From positions 1-16,393 of the forward strand of contig JANXRU010000122.1 of assembly GCA_025356715.1 (NCBI GenBank): a stretch of DNA of 16,393 bases, in the 5' to 3' direction. Made by a program: the position numbers and the translations under genes. Positions 8,838 through 14,520 of this stretch are shown in pieces; the stretch's first letter is position 1; each line of letters opens with the position of its first letter. The notes below the pieces were generated by a model, which saw nothing but the letters and a program-made list of their open reading frames with translations, did not search any database and had not been told where the DNA came from. The DNA is from Bacteroidota bacterium (lineage in GTDB: Bacteria; Bacteroidota; Bacteroidia; B-17B0; B-17BO).

Positions 8838-9632
8838 ATGAAGACGATTGATTTACCTAATCTTACTGACCATGTTGTAAACATTGCTAAAAAAGTTGGT
8901 GAATTTATTCGGGAGGAGCGCATTAATTTTAACTATGAAGATGTAGAAATCAAAGGACTTAACGACTTAGTAAGTTATGTAGATAAAACTTCAGAAAAAC
9001 GCATTGTAGAACAATTATCTGAATTGTTACCAGTAGCTGGATTTATCGTTGAAGAAAATACTAGAAATGAGATTAAAGATTATAATTGGATAGTTGACCC
9101 CTTAGATGGAACTACTAATTTTATACATGGCATTCCAAGTTATGCCATTAGTATTGCTTTAGAATTTAAAGGTGATATTATTTTAGGGGTTGTGTATGAG
9201 GTTTCTCAGGATCAATGTTTTTGGGCTTATACCAATAGTGGCGCTTTTTTGAATGGTAAAAAAATCATGGTCTCTTCTCGCAAAACCCTTTCGGATAGTT
9301 TAATTGCTACTGGATTTCCTATTTATAATTTCTCTCGCATAGAGCCATTCATCAATACATTAACGTATTTAATGAAACACACGCACGGTATTAGACGCAT
9401 TGGTGCGGCGGCAGTTGATTTATGTTATTTAGCGTGCGGACGAGTAGATGCTTTTTTTGAGTATAACCTCAATGCATGGGATGTAGCTGCTGGTGCGCTT
9501 ATTGTGAAAGAAGCTGGAGGTATCATTACTGATTTTTCTGGTAAAGAAAATTGGCTGTTTGGAAAAGAGATAGTCGCTACAAATATGCATTTGAAAGAAG
9601 AGTTTGAAGGAGTGATTCGTCAAAATTTTTAA
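8838..9632 (+). CDS. Inositol monophosphatase family protein (SuhB-like)
   Basis: This 264-residue Mg-dependent phosphatase has the two family motifs: WIVDPLDGTTNFIHGIP (84-100) and NAWDVAAGALIVKEAGG (212-228). The metal ligands are Glu72 (in FIVEEN), Asp87, Asp90 and Asp215, so the active site is complete. Members act on inositol-1-phosphate, fructose-1,6-bisphosphate, PAP (the by-product of sulfate activation) or other sugar phosphates, and E. coli SuhB also has a transcription role. The substrate is not fixed by sequence. It follows folE by 11 bp, probably in the same transcript; the next unit is sulfur metabolism, but the large gap argues against co-transcription. Confidence 0.92.
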   Translation: MKTIDLPNLTDHVVNIAKKVGEFIREERINFNYEDVEIKGLNDLVSYVDKTSEKRIVEQLSELLPVAGFIVEENTRNEIKDYNWIVDPLDGTTNFIHGIPSYAISIALEFKGDIILGVVYEVSQDQCFWAYTNSGAFLNGKKIMVSSRKTLSDSLIATGFPIYNFSRIEPFINTLTYLMKHTHGIRRIGAAAVDLCYLACGRVDAFFEYNLNAWDVAAGALIVKEAGGIITDFSGKENWLFGKEIVATNMHLKEEFEGVIRQNF

Positions 9633-9734
9633 TAAGGAATATCAGTTTGTCTTGTTTTATGACAATGTTTAACTAAAGACATATCCTTCTAAACCCCAAT
9701 AAAATCAATAATTTTTAATTTATTTTCAAATTTA

Positions 9735-9767
9735 TTTGGAAGTATAAATATAAATGCATTACATTTG
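9735..9767 (+). promoter_or_regulatory. Bacteroidota-type promoter of the SAM-riboswitch/metX/hom unit
   Basis: A -33 element TTTG at 9735-9738 and a perfect -7 element TACATTTG at 9760-9767 are separated by 21 bp, matching the primary sigma consensus of Bacteroidota. Transcription would start a few bases later, about 25 bases before the riboswitch. The preceding 9633-9734 contains no convincing gene or terminator. Confidence 0.75.
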
Positions 9768-9797
9768 TCTCGGATTAGTTACCTCTTATGTGTGTAA

Positions 9798-9929
9798 TTA
9801 ATTTATTTAGAAGTGGCGAGAGAATAGGCTCACTGACCCACTAGCAACCAACTAAAAGTTTCGGTAAAACGAAATTGGAAAACAGGTGCTAACTCCTACT
9901 CCGGTGAAAAACGGAGGTAAATAAATTAA
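9798..9929 (+). promoter_or_regulatory. SAM-I type riboswitch (S-box)
   Basis: The layout fits the SAM-I aptamer. P1 is a perfect 12-bp helix (9798-9809 with 9918-9929). P2 is formed by GTGG and GAG against CTC and CCAC, with ACTGA as the kink-turn bulge. A TAGG in the P2 loop (9825-9828) is complementary to CCTA in J3/4 (9895-9898), the expected pseudoknot. The conserved AGCAACC (9843-9849) and AGGTGCTAACTCCTA (9884-9898) are present. P3 is CCAA...TTGG with an inner TTTCG/CGAAA stem, and P4 is CTCCG/CGGAG. The genes downstream (metX, hom) are classical targets. No intrinsic terminator follows; P1 ends 11 bases before an ATG, so control of translation or of the leader ORF is likely. The pairings were read by eye. 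Confidence 0.9.
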
Positions 9930-9940
9930 AAACAAAAAAA

Positions 9941-10060
9941 ATGAAACACACAAAATCAACAAAAACCAAACTAAAACAAAGTACACTTCGTGTTACTTTA
10001 CAATCGATTACTCCATTTCTTATGATGGCTTGTATGTGTTGTTGCTACAATATGTGCTAA
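9941..10060 (+). CDS. Met/Cys-rich leader peptide behind the SAM riboswitch
   Basis: This ORF has 39 codons. The first 27 residues are basic and Thr/Lys/Gln-rich. The last 12 are MMACMCCCYNMC, four Met and five Cys. Such a cluster at the end of a short ORF ahead of methionine biosynthesis genes is the mark of a leader peptide that senses charged tRNA by ribosome stalling. The ATG follows the P1 helix of the riboswitch by 11 bases in an A-rich context typical of Bacteroidota starts. Four bases after the stop a 9-bp hairpin begins, and GCTAAG overlapping the stop (10056-10061) can pair with CTTAGC at 10129-10134, so alternative structures are possible. No strong terminator is visible, so the mechanism is unclear. 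A small metal-binding or membrane peptide is an alternative. It is similar in kind to the ORF at 13463. Confidence 0.65.
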   Translation: MKHTKSTKTKLKQSTLRVTLQSITPFLMMACMCCCYNMC

Positions 10061-10063
10061 GCT

Positions 10064-10114
10064 AATTTTTCGTTTTAAATCTTCCGAAAAATTTATCCTT
10101 GGCAATCCCGAGGA
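10064..10114 (+). other. Two adjacent hairpins downstream of the Met/Cys leader ORF
   Basis: Hairpin one is AATTTTTCG (10064-10072) pairing perfectly with CGAAAAATT (10085-10093). Hairpin two is TCCTTGG (10096-10102) with CCGAGGA (10108-10114), 7 bp including one G-U pair. CTTCC (10081-10085) can instead pair with GGAAG (10112-10116), which would break both, so switching structures are possible. Neither hairpin is followed by a T-run. The rest of the stretch up to 10205 shows only a weak AT-only hairpin with six T near 10165-10180. Confidence 0.4.
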
Positions 10115-10205
10115 AGCGTTGATGCATTCTTAGCTCAGATCGAATAGCTATTAAATCAACATCAAATAAATTTTTTATTTCTAAAATAGTAAAAACAAAA
10201 TCATC

Positions 10206-10442
10206 ATGAAAACAAATAAATATACAAATACAAAAACAGTAGTTACAACAAATTTAATTGGAGATATCAGTCACCGTAGTTTTTTACAAATTCAAGCAAC
10301 CTATGGTTTAGCTCACAGAGGAGGTGTTCAGTTCCCTTCCGCAAGTTCTGTACACGCTACCCGTCTAATAAGCGACGTTAATATTTTAACATCGAGAGAA
10401 AATAAACAATTAATTTTTTCAGAATCTATATTCAGTAATTAG
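10206..10442 (+). CDS. Hypothetical 78-residue protein in the metX leader
   Basis: I do not recognise this ORF. It begins MKTNKYTNTKTVVTTN, has no clear membrane segment or signal peptide, lacks cysteine and has only the initiator Met, so it is not another Met/Cys leader. A central stretch (GLAHRGGVQFPSASS) is slightly more GC-rich than the flanks. Codon choice looks normal for the window, with an A-rich start context. It lies between the riboswitch/leader region and metX, ending 81 bp before the metX start. It may be a real small protein of the operon, a longer leader ORF coupled to metX, or a chance reading frame over a structured RNA. Confidence 0.4.
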   Translation: MKTNKYTNTKTVVTTNLIGDISHRSFLQIQATYGLAHRGGVQFPSASSVHATRLISDVNILTSRENKQLIFSESIFSN

Positions 10443-10455
10443 TTAGATCGTCAAC

Positions 10456-10502
10456 TGAGGGTGGTGAAACGTTTTTTAAAGTTTTCGCTTTTGCCACTCT
10501 CA
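10456..10502 (+). other. Hairpin just upstream of metX
   Basis: TGAGGGTGG (10456-10464) pairs with CCACTCTCA (10494-10502): 9 bp with one G-U pair. Further AAA/TTT and CG/CG pairs inside are interrupted by small bulges. It ends 21 bases before the metX ATG and has no T-run after it, so it is not a standard terminator. It could shape ribosome access to metX or protect a processed 5' end. Confidence 0.45.
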
Positions 10503-10523
10503 AATGACACAACAATTTAAATA

Positions 10524-11582
10524 ATGAGCATAACAACATTTACATATAAAAAAAGATTTCTATTAGAGAATGGATTATCACTGCCTCAACTAGAAATTGC
10601 TTACAACACCTACGGTAAGTTAAATGACGATAAGAGCAATGTTATTTGGGTTTCCCACGCCTTAACAGCTAATAGCGATGTATTTGACTGGTGGAAGGGA
10701 TTGTTTGGCCACACTGATTTATTTAATCCAAATGATTATTTTATTGTTTGCGCCAACAATTTAGGTTCTTGCTATGGAACAACAGGTCCATTGAGCATTA
10801 ATTCAGATACGAATGAACCCTGGTTCAGTTATTTTCCTCAAATCACTATTAGAGATATGGCTAATACCTTGCAAGTATTAAAACAGCATTTGGGTATAGA
10901 AAAAATTCATACACTCATTGGTGGCTCACAAGGAGGACAAATAGCTCAGGAATGGGTATTGCAGTATCCAGAAGTAACACAGAATTTGATTTTAATTGCT
11001 ACGAATGCTCAACATTCTCCGTGGGGAATTGCTTTCAACGAATCACAACGCTTAGCTATTAAGGCCGATAGAACGTATTTTGGAAACAGTGAAAATGGCG
11101 GAGAAAAGGGTTTACAAGCAGCACGAAGTATTGCATTATTAAGTTATAGAAATTACCATACATATAATGCAACACAAAAGAATGAGGGGAATAATAATAT
11201 TAACAATCATGCCGCGTCTTCTTATCAACGTTACCAAGGCGAAAAACTAGTAAAGCGTTTTAATGCCTATTCTTATGTCCGTTTATCAGAAGCAATGGAT
11301 TCACATCAAGTAGCAAGAGAAAGAGCTAATAGCATTGAAACTGTTTTGAATGAAATTAAAGCATGCACTTTAGTAATAGGAGTTACATCTGATGTATTAT
11401 TTCCTTTAAACGAGCAACAATTGCTAGCGAAATACATTTATAAGTCAACCTATAAAGAAATTGATTCTTTATATGGACATGATGGCTTCTTAATTGAAAC
11501 AGGGCAGTTGACGGAGCATATAAAAAATTTTTATTTAAACAAAACAATAGAACCTAAAACAGTAACCATATCAAATAACTAA
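10524..11582 (+). CDS. metX: Homoserine O-acetyltransferase
   Basis: This 352-residue alpha/beta-hydrolase-fold enzyme transfers acetyl from acetyl-CoA to homoserine, giving the acceptor for sulfide or cysteine in methionine synthesis. The catalytic triad is visible: Ser135 in the nucleophile elbow LIGGSQGGQ, Asp290 in VTSDVLFP and His319 in YGHDGFL. The oxyanion region VSHALTANS (43-51) and NNLGSCYGTTGP (78-89) are family marks. By homology it could in principle be a succinyltransferase, since acyl specificity depends on a few residues. It lies behind the SAM-I riboswitch and is followed by hom after 4 bp, so the two are co-transcribed and probably repressed by SAM. Confidence 0.95.
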   Translation: MSITTFTYKKRFLLENGLSLPQLEIAYNTYGKLNDDKSNVIWVSHALTANSDVFDWWKGLFGHTDLFNPNDYFIVCANNLGSCYGTTGPLSINSDTNEPWFSYFPQITIRDMANTLQVLKQHLGIEKIHTLIGGSQGGQIAQEWVLQYPEVTQNLILIATNAQHSPWGIAFNESQRLAIKADRTYFGNSENGGEKGLQAARSIALLSYRNYHTYNATQKNEGNNNINNHAASSYQRYQGEKLVKRFNAYSYVRLSEAMDSHQVARERANSIETVLNEIKACTLVIGVTSDVLFPLNEQQLLAKYIYKSTYKEIDSLYGHDGFLIETGQLTEHIKNFYLNKTIEPKTVTISNN

Positions 11583-11586
11583 AATC

Positions 11587-12834
11587 ATGAGCAAGAAATT
11601 AAAAATAGGATTATTCGGATTCGGATGTGTAGGACAAGGTCTTTATCATGTGCTAAACAATAGTACAGGCTTTAAAGCAGACATTGTTAAAATTGCAGTG
11701 AAGAATAAAAACAAAGAACGTACAGTAGGAACTGAGTTAATTACGTATGATAAATGGGAAATTTTAAATAACCCAGAAATTGATGTGATTGTAGAATTAA
11801 TTGATGATGCAGATGAGGCATTTAATATAGTTAGTGAAGCTTTGAAAAAAGGCAAGCACGTTGTTACAGCTAATAAGAAATTATTAGCCACTCATTTAGA
11901 AGAATTATACCGTTTGCAACTAGAAAATAATGTTTCATTATTGTATGAAGCTTCAGCATGTGGTAGTATCCCTATTATAAGAACATTAGAAGAATATTTT
12001 GATAATGAAGAGTTAGAAAAAGTATCAGGTATATTTAACGGAACAACTAATTATATTTTAACAAAAACTATCAATGAAAAATTGTCTTATGCTGATGCTT
12101 TAAAGCAAGCTCAGGATAAAGGTTTTGCGGAAAGTGATCCAACGAATGATGTGGAAGGATATGACGCCAAATTTAAAGCAGTTATTATAGCATTGCATGC
12201 TTTTGGTTTAATTATTAAACAAGAGGACGTTTTGAATATTGGTATCACCACTTTACATGATAATGATATTAAGTATGCTTCAGAAAAGGGATATAAAATT
12301 AAATTGACCCCAATTATTCAGCGTTTGGAAGATGGAAAAGTAAGTGTATTTGTTGCTCCTCGTTTTATAAAGGAAAACAATCATTTATACAACGTGGATA
12401 ACGAATTTAATGGTGTAATTGTAGAAGGAAAATTCTCTGGCGAACAGTTTTTGCAAGGAAGGGGTGCTGGAAGTTATCCAACTGGCGCGGCAGTATTATC
12501 TGATATTTCAGCGTTGTCACATGGTTATAAATATGAGTTTAAGAAATACGCTCAAAAGCATTCGCCATCATTTACAAACGATGTTAATATTGAAGTGTAT
12601 TTGAGATATAATTCTCCAGAAGATTTAAAACGCATAATTTTTGAAGAAATTGATGAGAAATATACTGGGAAAGATTATTATTATGTAGTTGGCAAAGTTA
12701 ATTTGAAAAATATTATTGCTAATAGAGAGTATATTATAAAAAACAATTTATTTATTTCTTTAGTAAATGAAAAAGTAAGTTTAGTAAAAGAGGAAGCTAA
12801 AAAAACAGTATTGAAAGAAGAATTCGTCGGGTAG
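11587..12834 (+). CDS. hom: Homoserine dehydrogenase
   Basis: This 415-residue enzyme reduces aspartate semialdehyde to homoserine, the substrate of MetX encoded just upstream. The NAD(P)-binding motif GFGCVG is at 11-16. HVVTANKKLLA (91-101) and YEASACGSIPIIRTL (120-134) follow. The catalytic region is GIFNGTTNYIL (148-158), Glu182 in GFAESDP and Lys197 in DAKFK. There is no aspartokinase domain, so it is a stand-alone enzyme; the C-terminal part after about residue 330 is not clearly an ACT domain. A 4-bp gap to metX indicates a metX-hom operon dedicated to methionine, under the SAM riboswitch. A separate homoserine dehydrogenase for threonine may exist elsewhere in the genome. Confidence 0.95.
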   Translation: MSKKLKIGLFGFGCVGQGLYHVLNNSTGFKADIVKIAVKNKNKERTVGTELITYDKWEILNNPEIDVIVELIDDADEAFNIVSEALKKGKHVVTANKKLLATHLEELYRLQLENNVSLLYEASACGSIPIIRTLEEYFDNEELEKVSGIFNGTTNYILTKTINEKLSYADALKQAQDKGFAESDPTNDVEGYDAKFKAVIIALHAFGLIIKQEDVLNIGITTLHDNDIKYASEKGYKIKLTPIIQRLEDGKVSVFVAPRFIKENNHLYNVDNEFNGVIVEGKFSGEQFLQGRGAGSYPTGAAVLSDISALSHGYKYEFKKYAQKHSPSFTNDVNIEVYLRYNSPEDLKRIIFEEIDEKYTGKDYYYVVGKVNLKNIIANREYIIKNNLFISLVNEKVSLVKEEAKKTVLKEEFVG

Positions 12835-12844
12835 TATAAATAAT

Positions 12845-12872
12845 TTTAATTCCTACTTAAATAGTAGTATAT
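12845..12872. promoter_or_regulatory. Candidate Rrf2 operator at its own promoter
   Basis: This 28-bp element begins with the 11-mer TTTAATTCCTA and has imperfect half sites TTCCTA-N9-TAGTAT. It also contains the tighter palindrome CTACT-N5-AGTAG at 12853-12867. It matches the element at 13370-13397 in 20 of 28 positions with the same half-site spacing. It overlaps the region just upstream of the -7 box of the rrf2-like gene, the position expected for autorepression. Confidence 0.5.
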
Positions 12873-12875
12873 TTG
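12868..12875 (+). promoter_or_regulatory. -7 promoter element of the Rrf2 regulator gene
   Basis: TATATTTG matches the Bacteroidota -7 consensus TAnnTTTG, 27 bases before the ATG at 12903. No TTG is present at the -33 distance, so the promoter is partly degenerate and may be weak or regulated. Confidence 0.55.
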
Positions 12876-12902
12876 TTTCGTAAAATTATATTTTATTAAA
12901 CT

Positions 12903-13364
12903 ATGTTACAAAAGAAAACAAAATATGCTATTAAAGCCTTGCTTGCTTTAGCTAAAGAATATAAAGACAATAAGCCTATGCGGATTTCTGAAATTGCAAA
13001 ATCAGAGGGGATTCCGCGTAAGTTTTTGGAGGCTATATTATTGGAATTAAAAAATCATGGATTAGTAGGGAGTAGAATGGGCTCAACAGGAGGGTATTAT
13101 TTATTAAAGCATCCTGGCGAAATTATGTTGAGTAATGTTATTAGGTTAACAGGTGGTCCTATAGCCTTACTGCCATGCGTTAGCTTGAATTTCTACGAAC
13201 GCTGCCCTGAATGCGTTACTGAGGAAGTTTGTGGGTTGAGAAATGTTGTATTAGAAGTCCGGGAGGCAAGTATTAAAATACTCTCAAAAACAAGCTTGTT
13301 AGATATTTTATTAAGAGAATCAAAGTTAATTAAAAAAACAAAAGTTTTGAAAACAAAGAGATAG
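12903..13364 (+). CDS. Rrf2 family transcriptional regulator with a four-cysteine cluster
   Basis: This is a 153-residue dimeric winged-helix regulator. The start MLQKKTKYAIKALLALA, the recognition helix around IPRKFLEAILLELKNHGLV (37-55) and the wing SRMGSTGGYYL (57-67) are typical of Rrf2 proteins. Cys92, Cys101, Cys104 and Cys110 fall in the region where IscR, NsrR and RirA bind their Fe-S cluster, although with an extra Cys and different spacing, so Fe-S or thiol sensing is likely. Family members also include the cysteine regulator CymR. It sits between the metX-hom operon and the sulfite reductase operon, with a shared 28-bp motif at both promoters, so control of sulfur assimilation is the best guess. 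It lies 68 bp after hom and has its own -7 box. Confidence 0.88.
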   Translation: MLQKKTKYAIKALLALAKEYKDNKPMRISEIAKSEGIPRKFLEAILLELKNHGLVGSRMGSTGGYYLLKHPGEIMLSNVIRLTGGPIALLPCVSLNFYERCPECVTEEVCGLRNVVLEVREASIKILSKTSLLDILLRESKLIKKTKVLKTKR

Positions 13365-13369
13365 ATCGA

Positions 13370-13397
13370 TTTAATTCCTATTATATCCATAGGATAT
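13370..13397. promoter_or_regulatory. Candidate Rrf2 operator upstream of the sulfite reductase promoter
   Basis: This second copy of the 28-bp element starts with the same TTTAATTCCTA, with half sites TTCCTA-N9-TAGGAT. A perfect palindrome TATATCC-ATA-GGATATA spans 13382-13398. It begins 5 bp after the regulator's stop codon and ends 23 bp before the -33 box at 13421, a position more typical of activation than of repression. Confidence 0.5.
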
Positions 13398-13420
13398 ATA
13401 GAAAATAAATTACTTTTTTC

Positions 13421-13451
13421 TTGCGTATTAAAAATAAAGTACATTACTTTG
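13421..13451 (+). promoter_or_regulatory. Promoter of the leader/aldo-keto reductase/sulfite reductase unit
   Basis: A -33 TTG at 13421-13423 and a -7 TTACTTTG at 13444-13451 (one mismatch to TAnnTTTG) are 20 bp apart. Transcription would start about 5-7 bases before the leader ATG at 13463, giving a very short 5' UTR, which is common for Bacteroidota leader ORFs. Confidence 0.6.
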
Positions 13452-13462
13452 CATCATCAAAA

Positions 13463-13537
13463 ATGAAAAAAATAGTTCCACATAAAGTTTTTACAAATAA
13501 GCACATGATGTGTTGGATGATGCAACGATGTTGTTAA
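13463..13537 (+). CDS. Met/Cys-rich leader peptide of the sulfite reductase attenuator
   Basis: This 24-codon ORF ends in HMMCWMMQRCC. The last ten residues hold four Met, three Cys and one Trp. It has an A-rich start context directly behind a promoter, and its stop codon TAA (13535-13537) lies in a segment complementary to the downstream terminator. This arrangement is that of a classical attenuation leader: a ribosome held at the Met/Cys codons 15-20 for lack of charged tRNA would leave the stop-codon region free to form the antiterminator, whereas a ribosome reaching the stop would cover it. Stalling at the last two Cys codons would instead cover the segment, so the MMCWMM cluster is the probable sensor. 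It precedes genes that make sulfide for Cys and Met. Confidence 0.8.
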   Translation: MKKIVPHKVFTNKHMMCWMMQRCC

Positions 13538-13577
13538 CGGAAGGTATTGATATAACAATAAGTAGCCCCTCCGTTAA
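13534..13577 (+). promoter_or_regulatory. Antiterminator helix of the Met/Cys attenuator
   Basis: TTAACGGAAGG (13534-13544), which includes the leader stop codon, is complementary to CCTCCGTTAA (13568-13577) with a single bulged A. The second segment is most of the 5' arm and loop of the terminator at 13564-13594, so the two structures exclude each other. Confidence 0.75.
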
Positions 13578-13594
13578 TACGGAGGGGCTTTTTT
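13564..13594 (+). terminator. Intrinsic terminator of the attenuator
   Basis: A perfect 11-bp GC-rich stem (AGCCCCTCCGT with ACGGAGGGGCT) has a TAAT loop and is followed by a T-run to 13594. It lies between the leader ORF and the aldo/keto reductase gene on the same strand, so it must be a conditional terminator inside the unit or the end of a short leader transcript. Confidence 0.92.
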
Positions 13595-13634
13595 ATAACT
13601 AAAAATTCAAAAACAACATTCAAACAAAACAATC

Positions 13635-14513
13635 ATGGAAAAAATATACATCAGTGAAACAGGACCAGAAGTGTCAGCAGCTATTTACGGGTTTTGGAGA
13701 TGGAACTCAGCGGTATTAGTTAATCAAAAAAAGATTGAAGATATTGTCCGTTATAATTTAGAATTAGGTGTTAATACCTTTGATCATAGTAATTACATTA
13801 GTGATGGGAAAATTGAAGAATTGTTCGGAAAAGTAATTAGTTCAAGTTCTATTAAACGAGAAGATATTATCATTTCTACTAAGGCTGGTATCAGACAATT
13901 TTCAGATAAAAAAAGTAAAGGAGAATATTATGATTTAAGTCCTGAACATATTACTAAAAGTGTAGAGGATTCTTTAAAACGTTTAAAAACAGACTATATC
14001 GATATCTTTTTGTTAGAGCATTATGATCCGTTATATACAGTTGAAGAAACAGCTTCTGCTTTAATTAAATTATTACGCAGTGGCAAAATTAAAAACATTG
14101 GTGTTTCTAATTTCAATGTGTTTCAGCATCGTCTATTGGCATCGCATTTATCGCAGCCAATTGTGACTAATCATATAGAATTAAACTTATTACAAAGTTC
14201 AGCTATTGATGACGGGCGATTAGATTTTATCAAAGAACAATATAGTAAGCCTATGGCATTTGCGCCTTTAGCGGGCGGACGTATTTTAGATGGTAAGGAT
14301 GCTAAAGCCGTTAAAGTTAGAAAAGTGCTAAGCACAATAGCCAAAAAATATGATGCTAATGTAGAGCAAATTGCCGTTTCATGGCTTTATAAATTAGGCG
14401 CTTTGCCAATTATTGGAAGTACTAATAAGAAACGTATCAAAAATGCGGCCAGTGCTTATTCAATTAAACTGACAAACGAAGAATGGTATTCATTGTATAA
14501 CGCTACTAAATAA
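13635..14513 (+). CDS. Aldo/keto reductase family oxidoreductase (YdhF-like)
   Basis: This 292-residue NAD(P)H-dependent TIM-barrel reductase has the complete AKR tetrad: Asp50 and Tyr54 (FDHSNYI), Lys83 (STKAG) and His129 (LLEHYDP). NIGVSNFN (98-bp segment near residues 154-161) and the C-terminal cofactor part PIIGSTNKKRI support the family. Overall it resembles the YdhF branch. The physiological substrate is unknown. It is the first structural gene behind the Met/Cys attenuator and lies 7 bp before the sulfite reductase gene, so it is co-transcribed with it. A link to sulfur metabolism, such as handling a reactive aldehyde or supplying reductant, is inference only. Confidence 0.9.
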   Translation: MEKIYISETGPEVSAAIYGFWRWNSAVLVNQKKIEDIVRYNLELGVNTFDHSNYISDGKIEELFGKVISSSSIKREDIIISTKAGIRQFSDKKSKGEYYDLSPEHITKSVEDSLKRLKTDYIDIFLLEHYDPLYTVEETASALIKLLRSGKIKNIGVSNFNVFQHRLLASHLSQPIVTNHIELNLLQSSAIDDGRLDFIKEQYSKPMAFAPLAGGRILDGKDAKAVKVRKVLSTIAKKYDANVEQIAVSWLYKLGALPIIGSTNKKRIKNAASAYSIKLTNEEWYSLYNATK

Positions 14514-14520
14514 TAAGAAC

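Noticed and set aside
9640..9680. Possible terminator after the inositol-monophosphatase-family gene (TTGTC with GACAA near 9646-9663)
   Set aside because: The stem is only 5 bp and no T-run follows; it is too weak to call.
9788..9844. 18-codon ORF beginning MCVINLF that runs through the first part of the SAM aptamer
   Set aside because: It overlaps P1, P2 and the kink-turn, whose sequence is explained by the aptamer, and it has no Met/Cys clustering beyond its second residue.
9884..9917. CCGGTGAAAA-type stretch suggestive of a cobalamin riboswitch
   Set aside because: The other conserved parts of the cobalamin element are absent, while every part of the SAM-I aptamer is in order; this stretch is the P4 hairpin.
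10456..10502. Hairpin before metX considered as an intrinsic terminator
   Set aside because: It is followed by AATGACACAAC rather than a T-run, so it is listed only as a structure of unknown role.
13449..13525. Ten-base perfect complementarity between TTGCATCATC (13449-13458), just before the leader ATG, and GATGATGCAA (13516-13525) in the Met codons
   Set aside because: The upstream segment overlaps the -7 box (13444-13451), so most of it is probably not in the transcript and cannot form an RNA helix. If the real transcription start is further upstream, this would be worth revisiting.
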